DNA of 64,000 bases from Acanthosoma haemorrhoidale (lineage: Eukaryota > Arthropoda > Insecta > Hemiptera > Acanthosomatidae). Shown here in pieces: positions 23,676 to 34,640 of the stretch; positions within the stretch are counted from its first letter, which is position 1, and every line of letters starts with the position of its first letter. Below the pieces are notes generated by a model, which worked only from the letters and a program-made list of their open reading frames with translations, had not been told where the DNA came from and ran no database searches. The DNA lies in assembly GCA_930367205.1 (NCBI GenBank), contig OV884009.1, positions 81,303,189 to 81,367,188 of the forward strand. Direction: 5' to 3'. The translations under genes were made by a program, and so were the position numbers.

Positions 23676-24489
23676 TTTGCATATCGAGGTTTCTCGCGTT
23701 TTTTTAAACAGGTGTCAAAATGCCTATAACAATTAGACCGTGTTTAGTTGATAAATGGCGTATAATCACTTTTGGTGATGGCTCTAATCATTAAAAGAAC
23801 ATGAGAAATAAACAATAAATTAAAATTCAACCTTGGAGATGAACAATCTTAGGTACGAGTTCTCTGTATAGGACACCGCTAACCCTCAGTAATTCACTTA
23901 TCCAAAAAAGGATTATTTCCATTTCCCAGGGGAAACGATCAGCTATTACTACGGCTCCTGGACTCAAGTAGCTATTTTTATGCGGAAAATCACGGAAAAG
24001 CAGCCTTCTGTGAACCAGGAGCCAATTAATCATCTAAGCTAATGATTACCAATCTAAGTGTCTTGATATCTTAACTCGAACAGTTCCAACAACCTCATTC
24101 CCCGTTAAATAGAAGTTTCAAATTATTAAATGAAGTAAAAAAATAGTGTAGCGTGTGTCTCAGACGACTTACGAACAGATTTGAAAGACATTATGAAAAA
24201 ATTGGGTTTCACTGTCCGGATATATGTTAATACAATATAAAATGTGAATTGGATTGTTCTTAGTGGTCAATACCACAATCCGGCGATTTCATGTCCATAT
24301 AAATTGGAGTGAAAAACATGTTACTGGCTAATTTAACATAAGTTAACTTGTGTACCATTGTCAATTGGTCATATTTTTTAATAAGTGCTGATGCTTGTAC
24401 ATTCAATGTTTGTATTATTTTAATTTGTTTTTGCAACAAAAAAAATACAATAAAATTTGGAATCATTTTAGTTTAGCTTATGGATTTCT
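23676..24489. other. AT-rich DNA without recognisable gene
   Basis: Minus-strand frames at 23827-24033 and 24260-24466 carry no recognisable domains. Confidence 0.4.
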
Positions 24490-25470
24490 TTCTCTGTTCA
24501 GAACGTGTAATTTTTCGTTAGGAATATAAGTGCGTTTGAATATTTTATTGCAATTATGTCTCCGTAATCAACGGGGATTACCAGATATATATGGTATATT
24601 TTACAGTTTTTTAGTGCGAAAAAATACGGACTCTGATAGTGACTGTGGATTAGAGGATAATTAAGCCTGATTCGATTTAGTTTGTGGATAAGCCCAGGAC
24701 ACATCGCCACGGCGGAGTGGGTTTGAAAAAGCATGATATGGCATTGCCGATAGTGTCCCGAGAGGAGAGGTAGGTATTAAAGAAAATTAAATGCCGCTTT
24801 GCTAGTCTGGAATAATTATTGTAAGTGCGACAGTCTTCAGGTTGTCAGGTCCTTTGCTACACTGTTAGATGAGGTCTTTGCTATGTTGAAGTAAATGATT
24901 TTCTTTGAGGGTGTTTTGATGCGGAGTGTCAATGCTTCCCATGGCGATCGATGGATTGTAGCAGTAAAATAGTGCACATTACCGTCTAGATCTTGAGCTT
25001 TTAGGAGAACTCTATGGATTCTGTAAAAGTATGTAGAACAGATCCCAATCAACTAGGCCCCTAGTGATCAAGTGGCGATTTGTTGATTACACTTCGGAAA
25101 TAGGATCAAAGGGCTGATATAAGGGTTGATATAATCTGAGGAGAGGTCATCGAGACGTGTAATTGAGTGGTTAGTGTTCCTAAACTATTGCGTATAGAGT
25201 CAATAAGATCTGGGATCAGATGGCTAGTTGCTGGGAGACTGGAACATGTTTTAGTTTTGACAGGAAAGCACGTCCTCATCTACCAATAGTTTTAAACCTT
25301 ACTGTTAGTGCATTACTTTAAGGCCTCCGTCAACAAGGAAGCGATATTAGTGTAGTCAGAAAGGGGGAAATCGGATATGCATTTATCAGGAGGACAATGG
25401 ACCAACAAGAGGGTGAGGTGTAAGTGTTGATTGATAATGCCGCGTGATACCAAAGGAACTATGTCATTGG
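24490..25470 (-). pseudogene. Jockey-type ORF2 relic: endonuclease C-terminus and EN-RT linker
   Basis: On the minus strand, successive frames give IPDLIDSIRNSL and then RLDDLSSDYINPYI (25131-25148 region), corresponding to the P-D-x-x-D and S-S-D-H motifs near the end of the apurinic-like endonuclease of Jockey-type elements. About 60-70 codons later comes DLDGNVHYFTATIHRSPWEA (near 24990) and RTYNNYSRLAKRH (near 24820), typical of the linker before the RT. The final H of the SDH motif is changed to Y, and stops and frameshifts are numerous. The RT proper is not readable downstream; 24498-24734 stays open but is unrecognised. Confidence 0.5.
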
Positions 25471-27144
25471 AAATAAAAAATAGTATATAAATAAAAAGAG
25501 GGAAAATGTAAAAATAAAACTCTGAGTCAGCACTGATTGTAATATCAACTAAAAAGCAATCGGCTTTCGACTGAAATAAATGTGAGATTTCACAAATGGT
25601 AAAAGGGTTTTACCCTTACACACAACATTGAAAAGTGATTTTAATGCTAATTATAACCCTACACTAATGTGTAGTTTCCTTATAAAACTAATTCTCATTT
25701 TAAATTTAACTACGTTATTGTAGGTATTATTATTTTTTCATTTATCTCGGTCGCTGAAAATTTCAAAACAAAAAAAATTGTAAATAGCTAAATATTAACC
25801 AAAAATAAATTACTGAAGTCGTGCCGAACAATATTGAAATACGTGATTTCTATTGTCAACTCCCAAAACTTGTATTTTGTAATGTTATTATTATATATTA
25901 TAATGAAAGTAGAGCCTTTCAATCTTCTTCCTAAGTACTTTTTTTTTGCTTTGCTAATTGAAGCCTATGTAAGACAACTTACGACAACTTTTTCCATTGT
26001 AAGAACTGACATTTGAACGGAGCTATGAGCCACAAAGGATGATTAACCAGAAATAAACTATCAAAATCGTGCCAGACAATATGAAATACGCGATTTCAAT
26101 GGTTGGCTTTTAAATCTTTATGTACCTTAAACCCGTCTAGATCTTTTAACTTCATAGCTTCTGCGCTGTGGCTTTGGTAACGTTTTATGCCATTATTTGT
26201 TTGTATCCGTGACCACAACCTAATAGGTTTGACCTGAAGTCCTGTGGAATTAACCTTTAAAATTCTGGGCTCAATTTTACTGTTGTGTTTGAGTCTGTCT
26301 CTTAATCAAAATTTCGGGAGAGAAATTAACCCGGATGATCACAGTATTCATTTGAGATTCCCTGCACTATGAAAGGTTTAATGTTGTTTGCTGTTTACTA
26401 ATATATATTTAATCTTTCGACAGTAAATCTGTTTTTAAAAAACCGAGCTGAAGGGGTCGTAACAAACGATCGTGTCAGACCGGAGAAGTGATGACCCTTT
26501 ACACATTAAAATACGACTCTCTCATGATGAAACAAATAGCTAACAACAATACTATGTTATGCTATATATATAGATTGATATCTAATGTATAATATGGCAA
26601 TTAGCTATAATTTATAGAGTATTAATAGCCGACATATATAATAACATACTAAGTGTTACGTCGTGCTCTTCAATGTAAAGCTGTTTCGACACAATCGCAA
26701 CAGACCATATGAGTGAGCTTGTAGTTCATACCTTAACATTTGTGTGGATCTGCCTTGCGCAAAAAAAACCAAGACAATCGTTGTTGAGAAAGAACAGGAT
26801 GGATCTCAGACGGTGTGATACCGAATGAAACAATATACGCGTATGTTGCATCAGGCGATGAATACTTGAATCACTTCTTATTTCCCCAATAAGACGTGGA
26901 TTGTATCGTTATATATTTTATTCAAAGACAAATAAAATTTTACGAACTTTCTCGACACATCAGACTATCCTATTGATCACCTATGTTTACTCACCTGACA
27001 ATGAAAAAGGTATTGGGAAAATTGAAGACCAACAAGCTTTTCAAGAAGCGGTTGTAAAAAATTGATAAATTATATAGATTTGTTAAATAAAACTCAGACC
27101 AGAAACCTATCGGCTTTCTCATGGCTCAAATTTTATTTCATATA
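25471..27144. other. AT-rich DNA with short repeats
   Basis: A ~40-bp phrase (TCGTGCCGAACAATATTGAA at 25819 and TCGTGCCAGACAATATGAAA at 26064) occurs twice, about 245 bp apart, flanking the 25945-26055 repeat copy. No gene is recognised; palindromic TATATA stretches occur near 26560-26650. Confidence 0.4.
25945..26055 (+). repeat. Dispersed repeat of unknown family, copy 2
   Basis: This is the shorter partner of 21670-21835, sharing GCTAATTGAAGCCTATGTAA, CCATTGTAAGAACTGACATT, TGAACGGAGC and GAGCCACAAAGGATGATTAA. Confidence 0.55.
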
Positions 27145-28091
27145 CAGTGGAATCCCGATTATTCGTATTTCCGGCTAATTCGCACAAATTTGCCGGTCCC
27201 CAGATAAAATCCCGGTAAGTGGTATTAAAACAATGCATTTCAGTCTCCCCGGTAATTCGTATTATTTTTATGCTCGAGGACACTTAAAACGTCTTATAAT
27301 ACGTATTTCCAGCTTCGTTAATTCGTACTGTTTCAAGAAAAGAAAGAGGAAAGTGAAAGACCAGAGAGCGGAATGAGTTCGAGATATATGTTTTCTAGGA
27401 TATCAAGTAATCCCTTCTACATAATCAAAAGGGAGAGACAAGTTCTCTATAAAATCCCATATGTAATTCGTACTTAACTGAAAGGAAATAAAGAGAAGAG
27501 AGACGGAAAGTTTTAGGAATTGTACTACGCTTTTCTTTCGTTTCTACAGTTCAGTCTCGTTTATGTTATCGTTGTGACACGTTACCAATTTGACGACGGC
27601 CTAGCAGTAGTGGGGATGTTAACCGACGAAGAAATTTTAGATCCATCTGAGGACGTTGATGGTGAAGATGGAGAGGGCGATGAAGATGATGTACCAACAA
27701 TTACTGCCAAAGTTGCTAAACAATACGTGAACTCCGTGCGCCATTTTTTTAGCAAAATCAGATGTTGGTCTGAACACTCTTGACAAAGCAATTGACGATA
27801 CCCGTCTGCAAGGATTGCGTCAAAAAAAAATTACGGATTTTTTTCAAACAAATGTTTGATTGGTGTTTATTTAATCAAGAACATAAAATGTACATATTTT
27901 TTATTGCTTGTATTGTTTATTGTTTAGTTTAGTACTAAGCAGTGTTTATTGCATAGTTTTTATCCTAACTACATTGTACATACTTCTTAATACATACATG
28001 TTTGCATTAATACGTTTTTTAGTTTTGTACTCCCGGTAATTCGTAACAAACTGTCAGTCCCTTGACAATACGAATTATCGGGATTCTACTG
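27145..28091 (+). mobile_element. Tigger/pogo-type DNA transposon, internally deleted
   Basis: The ends CAGTGGAATCCCGATTATTC (27145) and, on the minus strand, CAGTAGAATCCCGATAATTC (28091) form inverted repeats of about 26 bp, each bordered by TA (27143-27144, 28092-28093). This end sequence and TA target are typical of invertebrate pogo/Tigger elements. The 947-bp element retains only the C-terminus of its transposase. Several extra copies of a (C)CGGTAATTCGTA-like motif lie inside near both ends (27168, 27250, 27315, 27460, 28031). Confidence 0.85.
27595..27859 (+). pseudogene. Tigger/pogo transposase C-terminus with PIP-box-like motif
   Basis: The first frame gives LTDEEILDPSEDVDGEDGEG, an acidic stretch, then AKVAKQYVNSVRHFFSKI and a stop at 27781-27783. 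One frame over, from about 27757, the sequence continues DVGLNTLDKAIDDTRLQGLR and QKKITDFFQTNV with stop at 27857-27859. QKKITDFF fits the PCNA-interacting consensus Q-x-x-[ILM]-x-x-[FY]-[FY]; a PCNA-binding motif at this place is established for Drosophila pogo transposase. The DDE catalytic core and most of the N-terminus are missing, and one frameshift separates the two halves. A basic run KKRKRKVKDQRAE at about 27336 might be a remnant of the N-terminus. Confidence 0.75.
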
Positions 28092-29289
28092 TAGAGCCTT
28101 AGGCTTAATTTTAATTTTTAATAAAAAATATATTCGTAGGATCCCGGATTCAACTCATGGGTAAAAAAGCACTATAAACGAAAACCCTAAATATCTGAAC
28201 TATGGAAAAAAATAACTAACTTTTATTTTTAAAAAAATACAGAAAACCAATTAATTAGGTACATTAAAAATATTGAGATTAACAATTGGTGAATATTAAG
28301 ATCAAATATAGTTTACCACTTGACATTTGAACCACAACATGCATTGATCAAATTTATGTTCATAATTATTAGAAATGGAATAAATACGGTGGAGCCGGAT
28401 TTTCATCATGAACTTGCACCAGAAAGCTTTTAATTTGCTTCTTGATTTACAATTACATAATTACAATTTTATATCTGAAAACAGATGTCTTGTCTGGAAG
28501 TTTAAAATTATCATTAACAAGGAAAAATCCTTCTTGCATCCTTCTTTTTTTGACTACATTAATATTTTTTCAAGGGCTGTTAAAAAGCTTGGGTTGCATA
28601 CTAATACAGGAAATTTTTGAATTTAAACTTTTATACTTATGTTCCGGTTGCTGTTTTTCAGGCATACAAATCTCTTGTATATCCTTTTCAAAATGTGAAT
28701 GAATCCGTTATACTGCATGAAAATTACCGAATTAACTCAAAAATAACTCAGGTTATTTGAGAAGAAAATTTAAAATAAATTAAAGGCATACCATAGTCAA
28801 AACATGGATGCATGTATGATTTAAGATATGTAGCAGCTACCAACATGATGAAAAGCTTATAGATTGATGTCGGCAGTACTTCTAACGGTTTTTTTAAACT
28901 CATGAATTGCGCTAAGCAGAAGAAACAATCAAGAAGTTGTGCAAAAGATAATTTATACAACATCTGATTGAAACAACAGAAGCTCTCTGTTTTGACACGA
29001 TGAATGATCCTAACATGAAAGTTAATCATATTTAAAAGTATAAGGAGTATTGGTAGAACTTCACTTAGCAGATAGGAGGCAATTGGTGCCGAGTTTTAGT
29101 TCATTCGGTTCCCACATGCAATCCAACAAATTGAAGCTGGAGAAGTAGACTAAGAGAGACAGTCATGCAATAGCATCATTACGACTGATAGAGGATCAAA
29201 ATCCCCGTGAATAATGATGAAGTTAGAAAGTGAGGAAGAGAAGTATTGAAGTGAAGAAGAGAAGAGCTATGTATCTAGAACTATAGGAA
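28092..29289. other. AT-rich DNA without recognisable gene
   Basis: Open frames at 28408-28620 and 28442-28702 (plus) and 28748-29029 (minus) have no recognisable domain. A weak B-box-like GAGTTGAATCCGG occurs on the minus strand near 28150. Confidence 0.4.
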
Positions 29290-29637
29290 GAAGTCAGGGA
29301 CTTACGTATAGCTGTCCCGGTAGGGATTACCGAGGTGTGGGTGTTAGGGAGTGCAAGTGGTAGAGACATCGATGCAGGGACTCACCAGAAGCGGGCGGAG
29401 GAGATATGCGATGCCAAAGGCGATGCAGCTCGGCTGGTACTGACTCCTGTAGCTCAGGCGACCGCCCCCCTCCTTTCCCCCCTCCGGGTCACAGTACCCG
29501 TCCGTCTGTCTGTCCTCAGCCTCTTCTGTCTATGGGTCAACGGTCTTGCCAGGCCGAGAGCCGGCTCAGAAAAAAAAAGTCACTTGTCTCGGCTAGACAC
29601 TTATGGGACTCCTCATCAATTTATTAAATACTAATAA
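29290..29637. other. GC-rich island followed by AATAAAG
   Basis: The segment is strikingly GC-rich (poly-C and GTCCGTCTGTCTGTCC tracts at 29460-29520) and stays open in two plus-strand frames (99 and 73 codons), which is expected from composition. It ends with AATAAAGCC next to the start of the 29641 element. It resembles the GC-rich 3' region followed by a polyadenylation signal of a retroposon, but does not match the Jockey tails here. Confidence 0.3.
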
Positions 29638-29640
29638 AGC

Positions 29641-30429
29641 CAGTGGCGTACCTAGAGCTTTTGCCACCTGGACTGGTCCGAAATTTTCCACCCTAACTAA
29701 GTCAAGAGAGGTTACTTACAATTACTGAACATAGGGGTTCTTAAAAGAATGCTTGAGTCTCTTATTTTATTCACAACGATGTCATAAACTCCGTCAACGT
29801 CTTGCCTGATGCCTGCATATTAAACACACAAAATGAGTATTCATATTGATTTCATTAATGTAATTGTATATATCTTGATTTCAAAATTGTAGTCCTTGAC
29901 GATGCCTGGGAGGCGAAACAATTTGATATGCTTATATTTTGTCAACAAAAGAAGTACGAAGAGACTCAGGCTTATACCCCCACAGCGAAAATAAACAGAT
30001 GTAAATGTCTCTTAATAATCTAGAGTACCCTCGAACAATGATATAATTAATCTATTTATTTTGTTTAAATGATTGTGCTCATAATGATAAAATGTGAGCG
30101 TGTTTCTAAGTGTACTTTGAAAAGTACTTTCTTTAGCAGTTCTAATTTTTGTCACCAGGTGGCGTATCTTTATGTGGCCATCGCCAATTTCGTAAATTTG
30201 AAATTAAGGGCCACTTGTTCTTTTTTTGCACTGATTAATTGTGAATCGTCGACGTTGATTTGGGCCATCGGGGTCATCTTACATTTTTGTTAAATTTCAC
30301 ACTTATACTGTTGATCATAAAATTTTTGTTATTTTGTTATAAAATGTTATTTTTTTTTAATAATTTACACAAAAATACTAGAAAAATGCCACCCGGGGCA
30401 GATCCCCCCCCCTCCATTGGTGGTATACC
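29641..30429. mobile_element. Possible hAT-like non-autonomous DNA element
   Basis: The left end CAGTGGCGTACCTAGAGC resembles terminal sequences common in hAT-type elements of invertebrates, and a C-rich segment TGCCACCCGGGGCAGATCCC at 30387-30406 followed by a C run resembles their other end. The inverted match between the two ends is poor and I could not find a clear 8-bp target duplication. No transposase is readable inside. Confidence 0.3.
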
Positions 30430-31369
30430 TTGAATCTACTGAATACAACCATCTCCACATCTTTCCCCAAATACATAAAACCAGGTTAGAACTTACTAAA
30501 AATTTTTCAAATGCAAGTCACTTTATTTGCATAATAACAAGTATTATTTGGTAATATGCAATGCATTTATTCTAAAAAGAAAATAACTAAACTTTAGATC
30601 TTGATTGAAACATTTCTTCATACTACGAGTATATTATGACCAAATCCCTTATATTTGGATAATTTATCTATGCTAGCAATATTTTGAAGAAACGGATTTT
30701 CGCAATATTTAAATTTATCTATAATATTTGAGGTTATCGCTTTTAAAATATCTAGAGGGGCTATGAAAGAAAAAAAAGAAAAAAGAAAATATCTAGAATA
30801 TAATCAGCTTTGGATACTTCGTGCTACTTAACTGTAGTAGCATTACCTTGGTTTTAGAAACTTAATTTTGAATTTGAAGAAATATTTTGAATTATTTGAA
30901 GTTTTCTGATATTGATATAGCTGACTAAGCTCCAACTAGGTGCTATGTAAGTTAATATGGGGTTTGGGCATTTCTCTGAAATAATTGTGCGTTGACGTTT
31001 TCAATGTGCACTTAACCTTGCGGGAAAATCAGAACATTAAAAGCTCTTTTCTATATATTGCGAAACTTTAAAAGCTAGTAAAACGGGCTCCACCTATTTC
31101 ATATCTGATTTTGTTTATCATACTTTTTCATTGTGTATTTTAGCCTAAAACTGAACAGCATATTTAGAGTTGTTGTAGATTCTTAAATTAAAAACAAATT
31201 TTATATAACTAAAATATTTATAAAAATGTTGAAAGTATATAACCGCATTAAGAAATTTATCCGCGGATTATTTATATTGGTATTGCCTGACCGTGCACAT
31301 TATCGTTGTGAAAGCGAACGTTAAGTGTTTAATAGTAATTTCATTTCATATATAAGGGTTTTATTTTCG
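30430..31369. other. AT-rich DNA without recognisable gene
   Basis: Nothing beyond low-complexity A/T tracts (a GAAAGAAAAAAAAGAAAAAA-like run near 30765-30785). Confidence 0.45.
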
Positions 31370-32084
31370 GAGTAAGAGTGAATCGTTTCTGGTACGTAGC
31401 ATTTCATAGAAAGGCGCTAGGATTTTTAATACCATAGCAGGAGTGGATAGTTTCTGGTAGGTCACATTTTATAGAATGGCATGAGGATGTATACCTTAGT
31501 AGTTAGAGTGGAGCGTGAGGATTTTTGATATCGCAGTGGGAGTGGAAAATTTCTGGTAGGTCCTATTTCATAGAAGGGAATGAAGATGTACGTTTCATTA
31601 GTGGGAGTGGAGCTTTTCTGATACGTAGCAATACATATAAAGGCGCGAAGATGTTTTCTATCGTATTGGACGTCACATGTCATACAATGGTGCTAGGAAT
31701 TTTACGACGTAGGGGGAGTGGAAAATTTCTGGTAGGTCACGTCTTACAGAACGGTATGCGGCTGTATATTTAGTAGTAGTAGTAATAGTAGTAGTGGGAA
31801 CGGAGCGTTACCGATATATAACATTTCATAGAAAAGTATGAGAATTTTATCATAGTGAAAGTGTATTTCCGGTTGGTTACTTTTCGTAGCAGGGTATTAA
31901 AATGTACATTTCATTAGTGGAGCCTTTCTGATACGTAGCATTTCATAGAAAGGTAGGATGTATATTTTAGTAGTGGGAGTGGAGCGTTTCCGTTAGGTTG
32001 CATTTCACTAAACGGCTGTATGATTTTTTTTTATAGAGGGAGTAGATCGTTTCTAGTAAATTAAATTAAAAAGAACGGCAGGAT
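31370..32084 (+). repeat. Diverged left edge of the 62-bp satellite array
   Basis: About a dozen imperfect units of roughly 60-66 bp share the phrases GAGTGGA-GCGTTTCTGGTAGG, ACATTTCATAGAA and GGATGTATATTTTAGTAG. Units differ in length and sequence, unlike the uniform core that follows. A short (GTA)n tract lies at 31773-31796. Confidence 0.85.
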
Positions 32085-34640
32085 GTATATTTTAGTAGTG
32101 GGACTGGATCGCTTCTGGTAAGTTGAATTTAAAAGAACAGCAGGATTTATATTCTAGTAGAGGGAGTGAAGCGTTTCAGTAAGGTGACATTTCATATAAC
32201 AACGAGATGTATATTTTAGTAGTGGGAATGGATCGCTTCTGGTAAGTTGAATTTAAAAGAAAAGCAGGATTTATATTCTAGTAGAGGGAGTGAAGCGTTT
32301 CAGTAAGGTGACATTTCATATAACAACGAGATGTATATTTTAGTAGTGGGACTGGATCGCTTCTGGTAAGTTGAATTTAAAAGAACAGCAGGATTTATAT
32401 TCTAGTAGAGGGAGTGAAGCGTTTCAGTAAGGTGACATTTCATATAACAACGAGATGTATATTTTAGTAGTGGGAATGGATCGCTTCTGGTAAGTTGAAT
32501 TTAAAAGAACAGCAGGATTTATATTCTAGTAGAGGGAGTGAAGCGTTTCAGTAAGGCGACATTTCATAAAACAGCGGGATGTATATTTTAGTAGTGGGAC
32601 TGGATCGCTTCTGGTAAGTTGAATTTAAAAGAACAGCAGGATTTATATTCTAGTAGAGGGAGTGAAGCGTTTCAGTAAGGTGACATTTCATATAACAACG
32701 AGATGTATATTTTAGTAGTGGGAATGGATCGCTTCTGGTAAGTTGAATTTAAAAGAACAGCAGGATTTATATTCTAGTAGAGGGAGTGAAGCGTTTCAGT
32801 AAGGTGACATTTCATATAACAACGAGATGTATATTTTAGTAGTGGGACTGGATCGCTTCTGGTAAGTTGAATTTAAAAGAACAGCAGGATTTATATTCTA
32901 GTAGAGGGAGTGAAGCGTTTCAGTAAGGTGACATTTCATATAACAACGAGATGTATATTTTAGTAGTGGGAATGGATCGCTTCTGGTAAGTTGAATTTAA
33001 AAGAACAGCAGGATTTATATTCTAGTAGAGGGAGTGAAGCGTTTCAGTAAGGTGACATTTCATATAACAACGAGATGTATATTTTAGTAGTGGGAATGGA
33101 TCGCTTCTGGTAAGTTGAATTTAAAAGAACAGCAGGATTTATATTCTAGTAGAGGGAGTGAAGCGTTTCAGTAAGGTGACATTTCATATAACAACGAGAT
33201 GTATATTTTAGTAGTGGGAATGGATCGCTTCTGGTAAGTTGAATTTAAAAGAAAAGCAGGATTTATATTCTAGTAGAGGGAGTGAAGCGTTTCAGTAAGG
33301 TGACATTTCATATAACAACGAGATGTATATTTTAGTAGTGGGAATGGATCGCTTCTGGTAAGTTGAATTTAAAAGAACAGCAGCATTTATATTCTAGTAG
33401 AGGGAGTGAAGCGTTTCAGTAAGGTGACATTTCATATAACAGCGGGATGTATATTTTAGTAGTGGGAGTAAATCGCTTCTGGTAAGTTGAATTTAAAATA
33501 ACAGCAGGATTTATATTCTAGTAGAGGGAGTGAAGCGTTTCAGTAAGGTGACATTTCATAAAACAGCGGGATGTATATTTTAGTAGTGGGACTGGATCGC
33601 TTCTGGTAAGTTGAATTTAAAAGAACAGCAGGATTTATATTCTAGTAGAGGGAGTGAAGCGTTTCAGTAAGGTGACATTTCATATAACAACGGGATGTTC
33701 ATTTTAGTAGTGGGACTGGATGGCTTCTGGTAAGTTGAATTTAAAAGAACAGCAGGATTTATATTCTAGTAGAGGGAGTGAAGCGTTTCCGTTAGGTGAC
33801 ATTTCATATAACAACGAGATGTATATTTTAGTAGTGGGAATGGATCGCTTCTGGTAAGTTGAATTTAAAAGAACAGCAGGATTTATATTCTAGTAGAGGG
33901 AGTGAAGCGTTTCAGTAAGGTGACATTTCATATAACAACGAGATGTATATTTTAGTAGTGGGAATGGATCGCTTCTGGTAAGTTGAATTTAAAAGAACAG
34001 CAGGATTTATATTCTAGTAGAGGGAGTGAAGCGTTTCAGTAAGGTGACATTTCATATAACAACGAGATGTATATTTTAGTAGTGGGAATGGATCGCTTCT
34101 GGTAAGTTGAATTTAAAAGAACAGCAGGATTTATATTCTAGTAGAGGGAGTGATGCGTTTCAGTAAGGTGACATTTCATATAACAACGAGATGTATATTT
34201 TAGTAGTGGGAATGGATCGCTTCTGGTAAGTTGAATTTAAAAGAACAGCAGGATTTATATTCTAGTAGAGGGAGAATATTGTATGAATGCGCGAGCGAAT
34301 GATGAATTGTAAATATGGTATGAATGAAAAAACGTATCTCAATTATTTATTGCCTATTAAGTAAAGGCAGATTGTAATTTCATCATAATAAAGTTGTTAA
34401 CATGTTCAAAAAGTAGAGTGAGTGAAGCGTTTCCGTTAGGTGACATTTCATAAAACAGCGGGATGTATATTTTAGTAGTGGGACTGGATCGCTTCTGGTA
34501 AGTTGAATTTAAAAGAACAGCAGGATTTATATTCTAGTAGAGGGAGTGAAACGTTTCCGTTAGGTCACATTTCATATAACAGCGGGATGTATATGTTAGT
34601 AGTGGGATTGGATCGCATCTGGTAAGTTGAATTTCATGGA
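32085..34640 (+). repeat. Homogeneous satellite core, 124-bp higher-order units of two 62-bp monomers
   Basis: GTATATTTTAGTAGTGGG recurs at exactly 124-bp steps from 32085 to 34193 (18 starts) with no change of spacing, and again at 34465 and 34589 after an insertion. Each unit consists of two diverged 62-bp halves: one starting GTATATTTTAGTAGTGGGAA, the other TTATATTCTAGTAGAGGGAG. In the first eight units ACTGG and AATGG alternate, giving a 248-bp second level. The unit is not a multiple of three and contains stops, so it is non-coding tandem DNA. Confidence 0.95.
34275..34411 (+). mobile_element. Jockey-type 3' tail inserted into the satellite, 11-bp target duplication
   Basis: The 137-bp insert begins AATATTGTATGAATGCGCGA and matches 57964-58083 closely, ending AATAAAGTTGTTAACATG... 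It is flanked by AGTAGAGGGAG (34264-34274) and AGTAGAGTGAG (34412-34422). The unit spacing across it is 272 bp, i.e. 124 + 148, and 148 equals 137 plus the 11-bp duplication. It shares the variant ATTGCCTATTAAG with the 56-kb element, so both belong to one subfamily. Confidence 0.92.
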
